Source: Streptococcus australis (GTDB lineage: Bacteria > Bacillota > Bacilli > Lactobacillales > Streptococcaceae). Taken from it: a stretch of 64,000 nucleotides of DNA. The notes under the pieces were generated by a model. That model searched no databases, had not been told where the DNA came from, and saw nothing but the letters and a program-made list of their open reading frames with translations. Of this stretch, positions 58,783 through 64,000 are shown in pieces. The position numbers were made by a program, and so were the translations under genes. Position 1 is the first letter of the stretch; every line of letters starts with the position of its first letter. The stretch is taken from contig NZ_JAHZQQ010000003.1 of the NCBI RefSeq assembly GCF_019930045.1, forward strand, positions 16,911 through 80,910, read 5' to 3'.

Positions 58783-59523
58783 ATGGAAATTTCTATCTTA
58801 ACCGATGTAGGTCAAAGACGGACAAATAACCAAGACTATGCAAATCAATATATAAATAAAGCGGGGAAATCCATGATTTTTCTAGCTGACGGGATGGGAG
58901 GACATCGTGCTGGTAATATTGCTAGCGAGATGGCTGTAACTGATCTTGGCGCTGCTTGGGTAGCGACTGAAATCAGCACCATTAACGAAGTAAGAGAGTG
59001 GTTTGCTGAGAATTTGGAAAAAGAAAACCAGCAGATCCATCGCATTGGTCAAGATGAAGAACATAAAGGAATGGGAACAACTCTGGAAGCTGTTGCCATT
59101 ATCGATGACCAAGTCTTATTTGCGCATGTAGGAGATTCCCGAATTGGACTCGTGCGTAATGGGGAATACCATCAAATGACCAGTGACCATTCTTTAGTAA
59201 ACGCCTTGCTCAAAGCTGGACAGATTACGGAAGAAGAGGCAGCTCATCATCCACAACGCAATATCATCACCCAATCCATCGGACAAAAGGATGAACTGCA
59301 ACCGGACTTTGGTATGGTTACAGTTGAAGCGGGAGATTTCATTGTTATCAATAGTGATGGATTAACCAATATGATCTCTGGCGATGAAATCCGTGATATT
59401 GTTATCAGCGATTTATCGGTTGAAGAAAAGGCAAGAACCTTGATTCGCTTTGCGAATAATGCTGGCGGTTTGGACAATATTACAGTTGTACTGATTCGCT
59501 TTGCTGAGGAGGATGTGGCATGA
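58783..59523 (+). CDS. phpP: PP2C-type protein phosphatase PhpP
   Basis: A 246-residue Mn-dependent Ser/Thr phosphatase that reverses StkP phosphorylation. The family motifs are all there: [75 protein letters not shown] and [18 protein letters not shown] site at the start. Overlaps stkP by four bases, the universal phosphatase/kinase pair. Confidence 0.96.
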   Translation: MEISILTDVGQRRTNNQDYANQYINKAGKSMIFLADGMGGHRAGNIASEMAVTDLGAAWVATEISTINEVREWFAENLEKENQQIHRIGQDEEHKGMGTTLEAVAIIDDQVLFAHVGDSRIGLVRNGEYHQMTSDHSLVNALLKAGQITEEEAAHHPQRNIITQSIGQKDELQPDFGMVTVEAGDFIVINSDGLTNMISGDEIRDIVISDLSVEEKARTLIRFANNAGGLDNITVVLIRFAEEDVA

Positions 59524-61391
59524 TTCAAATCGGCAAAATTTTTGCCGGACGATATAAGATAATCCGTCAAATCGGGCGTGGAGGGATGGCAGACGTCTAT
59601 CTCGCTCGGGATTTAATCTTAGATGGTGAAGAAGTTGCAGTTAAAGTACTGAGGACCAATTACCAAACAGATCCAATTGCAGTTGCTCGCTTCCAACGAG
59701 AGGCTAAAGCGATGGCAGATTTGGATCATCCAAATATCGTTCGGATCACGGATATCGGCGAAGAGGATGGCCAACAATACTTGGCGATGGAATATGTCGC
59801 TGGTTTGGACTTGAAACGCTATATCAAAGAAAATGCTCCTCTCTCAAATGAAGAAGCTGTTCGCTTGATGGGGCAAATCCTCCTTGCGATGCGCTTTGCG
59901 CACACGCAAGGTATTATTCACCGTGATTTGAAACCTCAAAATGTCCTTTTAACATCGGACGGAAATGCCAAGGTTTCTGACTTTGGGATTGCGGTAGCCT
60001 TTGCTGAAACGAGTCTCACCCAGACCAACTCTATGTTGGGTTCGGTTCATTATTTATCACCAGAGCAAGCCAGAGGATCGAAAGCTTCTATTCAAAGTGA
60101 TATCTATGCAATGGGGATTATTTTCTACGAAATGCTGACGGGTCATATCCCTTATGATGGGGATAGTGCAGTGACCATTGCGTTGCAACATTTCCAAAAA
60201 CCACTGCCGTCCATCATCGAAGAGAACAAAAATGTTCCGCAGGCCTTGGAAAATGTGGTGATTAAGGCCACAGCAAAGAAACTATCCGATCGCTATAAGT
60301 CGGTAGCTGAAATGTATGTCGACTTGTCAAGTTGCCTATCTTATGAACGTCGTAACGAGAAAAAATTAGTCTTTGATGACGCTTCAAAAGCGGATACCAA
60401 GACCTTACCAAAGGTGAACGTGGTTCCAAAACCGGCTCCACTTCCAACATCAGATACTCGTCCTACAGTTCATGATGACCGACCAGTGGCTCCAGAGGAT
60501 AGAACAGCTCCAGTTTCTCCAAAAAATAAGCCACGTCGTCGTTTGCGGACGCGCTACAAGGTCTTGTTTGTAGCCATAGCTTTGGTACTAGCTGCCTTTG
60601 CCTTTCTTCTTTATATGAGTCCAGCCAACAAAACAGTTCCGGACGTATCTGGAAAAACTGTGGCAGAAGCGCGTGCTATCATTGAAGATCAGGATCTTCA
60701 AGTTGGAGATGAAAAAGAAGAATACAGTGATTCGGTTCTGGAGGGTTATGTGATCCGTACCAATCCAAATGCAGGAGCTCAGAAAAAGGAAAATAGCAAG
60801 GTTGATTTGGTTGTCTCGAAAGGACCAAGCACCTTTGATATGCCGGACTATACTGGTAGGTCTAGAGAAGATGCGGAAAACGACCTAAAAACCACCTATA
60901 AGCTTTCTAGCAAGCTCATTTCGATTGAAGAAGTCGAGACCAATGAAGTGGAACCAGGAATCGTTATGGAGCAATCTCCTGCTGCTGGACAAAAATATGA
61001 TTTGACTTCTAATACGAAAGTTGTTCTGAAAGTATCTAAGGAGAGTAATTCTATCGAGTTACCAAGTTATGTCGGTTCATATTATGAATTTGCTGTCTCT
61101 AATCTCGTTCAGATCTACGGGGTGAAGGAAGCAAATATTGAACGGAAGACCACATCGCATCTTCCGGATGGTGTAGAAGTCCTACCAGGTCAAATTGTGA
61201 GTCAGACTCCAGAAGCTCAATCGAGCATCGATATTAAAAAGACTCGCATTGTCTTGACTGTATACGAACCGAAGACGGAACCATCAAGTAGCACGAAAGC
61301 TTCAAGCAGTTCATCAGAAAGTTCAAGCTCTACAACAGTGGAATCCCATTCCAATACGGAACCTTCGGCTTCTACTGAACCAGAATCTTAA
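59520..61391 (+). CDS. stkP: Serine/threonine protein kinase StkP
   Basis: A 623-residue eukaryotic-type kinase. Kinase domain: Gly-rich loop [13 protein letters not shown], Lys42, HRDLKPQN (Asp136) and DFG (154-156). A juxtamembrane Pro-rich linker leads to one membrane segment (about 348-366). Outside are three PASTA domains (about 372-440, 441-511, 512-582) and a 40-residue Ser/Thr-rich tail. Pneumococcal StkP has four PASTA repeats. It senses wall precursors at midcell and phosphorylates division proteins such as MapZ and GpsB-linked partners. Confidence 0.96.
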   Translation: MIQIGKIFAGRYKIIRQIGRGGMADVYLARDLILDGEEVAVKVLRTNYQTDPIAVARFQREAKAMADLDHPNIVRITDIGEEDGQQYLAMEYVAGLDLKRYIKENAPLSNEEAVRLMGQILLAMRFAHTQGIIHRDLKPQNVLLTSDGNAKVSDFGIAVAFAETSLTQTNSMLGSVHYLSPEQARGSKASIQSDIYAMGIIFYEMLTGHIPYDGDSAVTIALQHFQKPLPSIIEENKNVPQALENVVIKATAKKLSDRYKSVAEMYVDLSSCLSYERRNEKKLVFDDASKADTKTLPKVNVVPKPAPLPTSDTRPTVHDDRPVAPEDRTAPVSPKNKPRRRLRTRYKVLFVAIALVLAAFAFLLYMSPANKTVPDVSGKTVAEARAIIEDQDLQVGDEKEEYSDSVLEGYVIRTNPNAGAQKKENSKVDLVVSKGPSTFDMPDYTGRSREDAENDLKTTYKLSSKLISIEEVETNEVEPGIVMEQSPAAGQKYDLTSNTKVVLKVSKESNSIELPSYVGSYYEFAVSNLVQIYGVKEANIERKTTSHLPDGVEVLPGQIVSQTPEAQSSIDIKKTRIVLTVYEPKTEPSSSTKASSSSSESSSSTTVESHSNTEPSASTEPES

Positions 61392-61406
61392 CATGATGAC
61401 CTTATA

Positions 61407-61436
61407 AACCCAGACCCAATCGGTCTGGGTTTTTTA
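61407..61436 (+). terminator. Terminator of the gmk-stkP run
   Basis: AACCCAGACC pairs perfectly with GGTCTGGGTT around CAATC, then T run. Confidence 0.9.
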
Positions 61437-61521
61437 GTAAAGAGAGAGTTGGAACGAATCCTTCTAGAGGCGGAAGCGAATCCCATAGAATTTTGATAAA
61501 ATAGACTGGAGAGGTTCAATT

Positions 61522-62217
61522 ATGTGGAAGATTCAATTGTTTGTGTTTGTTGAAGCTTTGTTACTCACCATGGCTGCAATCACTATTTTGGCGGGAAATA
61601 TATCTCGTATCGTCCTAATCGTGGTTCTGTGCTTGCTTCTATTGTATTATTACATTGGAAAACAGCGGAGCAATTTTCTTTTAGTGGCATCCAGCATCCT
61701 GCTGTTTTTTATTGTCATGTTAAATCCTTATGTCATCGCTGCACTTTTGTTTGCCGTAGTCTATGCCTTGCTGGTGGCTTATCCCTATTTTTACCGTGAA
61801 AATGAAGAAGTGAAGATAGATTATGAGGAAGATGTAGAAATCCGACAAGAGAAAACGCCTTGGATTGGGGATTTACATCATTTTTCAAAGGTAAACTGCC
61901 ATTTTCGTGATTTGACGATTACACGTTTATTCGGGAAGGATACGATCCACTTAGACGAAGTGATTGTAGTGAATCATGACAATGTCATCATCATGAGAAA
62001 GATGTTTGGTAATACGAAGATTATTTTGCCGGTGGATGTGGAGCTTAGCTTGCAGGTGAATACCTTATATGGAGAATTGCGACTCTTCTCTCAAAAACCT
62101 AGGAAATTGAGAAATGAGACAGTAAGCATGGAGACTCCAAATTATCGAAGTTCCCATCGAACAGTGAAGCTTGTTATTGCGGGGATTGTAGGAGATGTGG
62201 AGGTCGTCAGAGGATGA
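61522..62217 (+). CDS. liaF: Cell-wall stress regulator LiaF
   Basis: A 231-residue membrane protein that inhibits the LiaRS system until wall damage occurs. The N-terminal half has hydrophobic segments (about 5-25, 28-44, 50-90); the C-terminal cytoplasmic DUF2154-like domain has WIGDLHHFSKVNCHFRDLTITRLFGKDTIHLDEVIV. AGAGAGG-type site before the ATG; an extended -10 TGATAAAAT (61497-61502) precedes. Overlaps liaS by four bases. Confidence 0.93.
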   Translation: MWKIQLFVFVEALLLTMAAITILAGNISRIVLIVVLCLLLLYYYIGKQRSNFLLVASSILLFFIVMLNPYVIAALLFAVVYALLVAYPYFYRENEEVKIDYEEDVEIRQEKTPWIGDLHHFSKVNCHFRDLTITRLFGKDTIHLDEVIVVNHDNVIIMRKMFGNTKIILPVDVELSLQVNTLYGELRLFSQKPRKLRNETVSMETPNYRSSHRTVKLVIAGIVGDVEVVRG

Positions 62218-63233
62218 AACGAACAGACTATCTTTTAATCTTCCTTTATACGGTCTTAATTCTAGCTGTAATTATCCATTCGATCTTTGGTCTCTTTGAC
62301 TTTCAGTGGACCTATCTACTGGAAGATTTATCAAAACTTCGTGCCTTTCTGTTTATCGGCTTTGGTTTGACGGTTGCTTTGACTATATTGATGATTCTAT
62401 TGATTAAATTGATTCAATTTACAATTATGAACACCGTTCAAAAAAACCTGAGAAACTTGCTCGAAGGCAAGAAGCTAAAACTCGGAGAAAACAAAGAGAT
62501 TAATGAAGAGTTTCAACGCTTGGATCGCAAGCTCAAACGCCTGACAGAAAATTTGCAACGAACAGAAAATCGGGTTATGCAAAATGAAGAAGAGATTGTG
62601 GAGAGAGAACGCAGGCGAATTGCCCGAGATCTCCATGATACAGTGAGCCAAGAATTATTTGCAGCTAATATGATTTTGTCCGGTGTAGCCAGTCAGGATC
62701 AAGTTCTTCAACTCCCTAAAGTAGGGCAACAGTTGAAGGGGGTCACAGAAATTCTAAACACCGCTCAAAATGATTTGCGGATTCTCTTATTACACTTGCG
62801 GCCGACAGAATTAGAAGGTCGAAACTTGGTAGAAGGTCTTCAGGTGATTTTTAGAGAACTACAAGAGAAGAGTAATTTAGAAGTTTATTTTGAACACGAT
62901 GTTCAAAAGTTACCAAAAACTATTGAAGAGCATATTTTTCGAATTGTACAAGAAGTAGTGAGCAATACACTAAAACATGCCCATGCGAAGCGCTTGGATG
63001 TTTATCTGTTGCAAACAGAACAATCTCTCCATCTCAAATTAGCAGATGATGGAGTGGGATTTGATCCAGAATCTTTGGGTGAACTAAGTTACGGTATGAA
63101 GAATATTCAGGATCGAGTAGATGACATGGCAGGAAGAATTAAGATTTTGACCAGTCCCAAAAAGGGAGTGGCTATTGATATTAAAGTACCGTTAGTAGAA
63201 GGAGAAGATGATGAAATTATTACTAGTAGATGA
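62214..63233 (+). CDS. liaS: Sensor histidine kinase LiaS (VraS)
   Basis: A 339-residue intramembrane-sensing kinase of the HPK7 group. Two membrane segments (about 6-25 and 44-68) flank a very short outside loop. A coiled linker leads to the DHp motif RRRIARDLHDTVSQELFA with His141. The ATPase has HIFRIVQEVVSNTLKHAHA (N box) and ADDGVGFDPESLGELSYGMKNIQDRV (G boxes). Overlaps liaF and liaR. Confidence 0.95.
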   Translation: MKRTDYLLIFLYTVLILAVIIHSIFGLFDFQWTYLLEDLSKLRAFLFIGFGLTVALTILMILLIKLIQFTIMNTVQKNLRNLLEGKKLKLGENKEINEEFQRLDRKLKRLTENLQRTENRVMQNEEEIVERERRRIARDLHDTVSQELFAANMILSGVASQDQVLQLPKVGQQLKGVTEILNTAQNDLRILLLHLRPTELEGRNLVEGLQVIFRELQEKSNLEVYFEHDVQKLPKTIEEHIFRIVQEVVSNTLKHAHAKRLDVYLLQTEQSLHLKLADDGVGFDPESLGELSYGMKNIQDRVDDMAGRIKILTSPKKGVAIDIKVPLVEGEDDEIITSR

Positions 63234-63843
63234 TCATGAAATGGTCCGATTAGGCTTGAAAAGCTATTTAAGTATGCAAGATGGGATTGATCAAGTCCTA
63301 GAGGCCAGTGATGGTCAAGAGGGTGTTGAGTTAGCCCTAAAGGAGCGGCCGGATGTCATCATTATGGATATTGTCATGCCCCATATGACTGGGATTGAAG
63401 CGACACTCGCAATCCTAAAGGAGTGGTCAGATGCAAAAATATTGATCCTAACATCCTATTTGGACAATGAAAAAATCTATCCTGTCTTGGATGCAGGAGC
63501 CAAGGGCTATATGCTCAAAACTTCCAGTGCAGAGGAAATTTTACGGGCTATTCGTAAGGTGGAGCAAGGAGAGTTGGCAATTGAGACAGAGGTCAGCCAA
63601 AAAGTAGAGTATCGGAAAAACCACGTGGAACTCCATGATGACTTGACCGCGCGTGAACGAGATATCTTAGCTTTGCTAACCAAAGGATATGAAAACCAAC
63701 GAATTGCTGATGAGTTATTCATTTCATTAAAAACAGTCAAGACCCATGTGTCGAATATTTTGTCAAAATTAGAAGTGAGCGACCGTACTCAGGCAGTGGT
63801 CTATGCCTTCCAGCATCACTTGGTTTCTCAGGAAGATTTTTAG
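63211..63843 (+). CDS. liaR: Response regulator LiaR (VraR)
   Basis: A 210-residue NarL/FixJ-type regulator. The receiver has the acidic pair DD at 7-8 and the phosphorylated Asp53 (IIMDIVMPHMTG); switch Thr in ILTSYLDN and Lys in YMLKTSS. The C-terminal LuxR-type HTH is LTARERDILALLTKGYENQRIADELFISLKTVKTHVSNIL. Two ATGs are adjacent (63208 and 63211); the second is better spaced from AAGGAG. Overlaps liaS by 23 bases. Confidence 0.95.
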   Translation: MKLLLVDDHEMVRLGLKSYLSMQDGIDQVLEASDGQEGVELALKERPDVIIMDIVMPHMTGIEATLAILKEWSDAKILILTSYLDNEKIYPVLDAGAKGYMLKTSSAEEILRAIRKVEQGELAIETEVSQKVEYRKNHVELHDDLTARERDILALLTKGYENQRIADELFISLKTVKTHVSNILSKLEVSDRTQAVVYAFQHHLVSQEDF

Positions 63844-63855
63844 TCAAAAACATGC

Positions 63856-63861
63856 TATAAT
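63856..63861 (+). promoter_or_regulatory. Promoter -10 of the terminal gene fragment
   Basis: TGCTATAAT, an extended -10, 13 bases after the liaR stop. Confidence 0.5.
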
Positions 63862-63887
63862 AGACAGCATACTGAATGGAGACCCAC

Positions 63888-63944
63888 ATGGATGCAAAAA
63901 CACGCTACAAAGCAAAAAAGATTAAAAGCCCTGTTGTAAAATGA
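63888..63944 (+). pseudogene. Interrupted start of a Cof-type HAD hydrolase gene
   Basis: ATG follows a normal GGAG at six bases and encodes MDAKTRYKAKKIK, which I recognise as the N-terminal lead of a streptococcal Cof-type HAD phosphatase, normally continuing into MVFFDIDDTLR. Here it changes to SPVVK and stops at TGA, with no DxDGT motif. The break point coincides with what looks like an insertion-sequence end. Recognition is from memory; confirm by alignment. Confidence 0.45.
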
Positions 63945-64000
63945 AGTGCAACACAAAAGACACGTTCATCTGATATACTAGAATTGCGAAAAACAGCATA
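63926..64000 (+). mobile_element. Possible left end of an insertion sequence (IS30-like)
   Basis: The sequence from about 63926 has no relation to the preceding frame. AATGAAGTGCAACA resembles termini of IS30-family elements of Firmicutes, and TGATATACT could be a -10 for a transposase gene beyond the window. The transposase itself is not visible, so the assignment is tentative. Confidence 0.35.

Overview
The window looks like core chromosome of a streptococcus of the mitis/sanguinis group. Evidence: low-GC coding bias, strong AGGAGG-type ribosome binding sites, close-set operons, and a set of genes typical of Streptococcus (MapZ, CcrZ, GpsB, StkP/PhpP, LiaFSR, a YSIRK-type cell-wall subtilase, a ManL PTS gene with a CiaR box, a glyQS T-box). 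A S. parasanguinis/australis-like organism is a reasonable guess, but the species cannot be fixed from the sequence alone. I see no prophage, CRISPR array, tRNA or rRNA operon. Mobile DNA is limited to small structured intergenic elements and a probable insertion-sequence end at the right edge.

Layout, left to right. 1-2.6 kb: start of manL (minus), adhP and a Cof-type HAD phosphatase (minus), with dense regulatory sites (CiaR, CcpA, CodY). 2.8-6.5 kb: NCS2 purine permease, then tsaE, a GNAT acetyltransferase and an LCP wall-polymer ligase. 6.6-10.6 kb: a coiled-coil membrane protein and HIT protein (minus), diverging from pptAB/ecsAB, ccrZ and trmB. 10.7-16.3 kb: the rimP-nusA-rnpM-ylxQ-infB-rbfA translation/transcription operon. 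16.3-20.9 kb: Na/Pi symporter, nagA, a small membrane protein and an aldo/keto reductase. 21-25.6 kb: a 1496-residue surface subtilase. 25.6-29.8 kb: T-box leader with glyQ, glyS and ynzC. 29.9-34.5 kb: rsmH-ftsL-pbp2x-mraY. 34.6-42.2 kb: DEAD-box helicase, amino-acid ABC transporter, DUF4059, trxB, pncB-nadE and a second acetyltransferase. 42.3-47 kb: pepC, then pbp1a and recU (minus), and ypsA. 47-51 kb: gpsB, rnpB, a THUMP methyltransferase, mapZ and luxS (minus). 51.2-61.4 kb: rny, then gmk-rpoZ-priA-fmt-rsmB-phpP-stkP. 61.5-63.8 kb: liaFSR. The last 150 bases hold the start of a HAD gene that seems to be cut off.

Much of the content serves growth and division at midcell: MapZ marks the division site; GpsB, StkP/PhpP and CcrZ regulate; FtsL, PBP2x, MraY, PBP1A and the LCP protein build the wall; LiaFSR senses envelope damage. 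The rest is translation (RimP, IF2, RbfA, GlyRS, TsaE, TrmB, Fmt, RsmB, RsmH) and nutrient control (ManL, NagA, PepC and the protease, with CcpA, CodY and NagR-type sites).

The most unusual object is a pair of intergenic elements of about 110 bases, at 18093-18203 (plus) and 27064-27171 (minus). They differ in most paired positions yet keep all six helices, with one invariant 8-base loop. That is the pattern expected of a conserved folded RNA or a structured mobile repeat.
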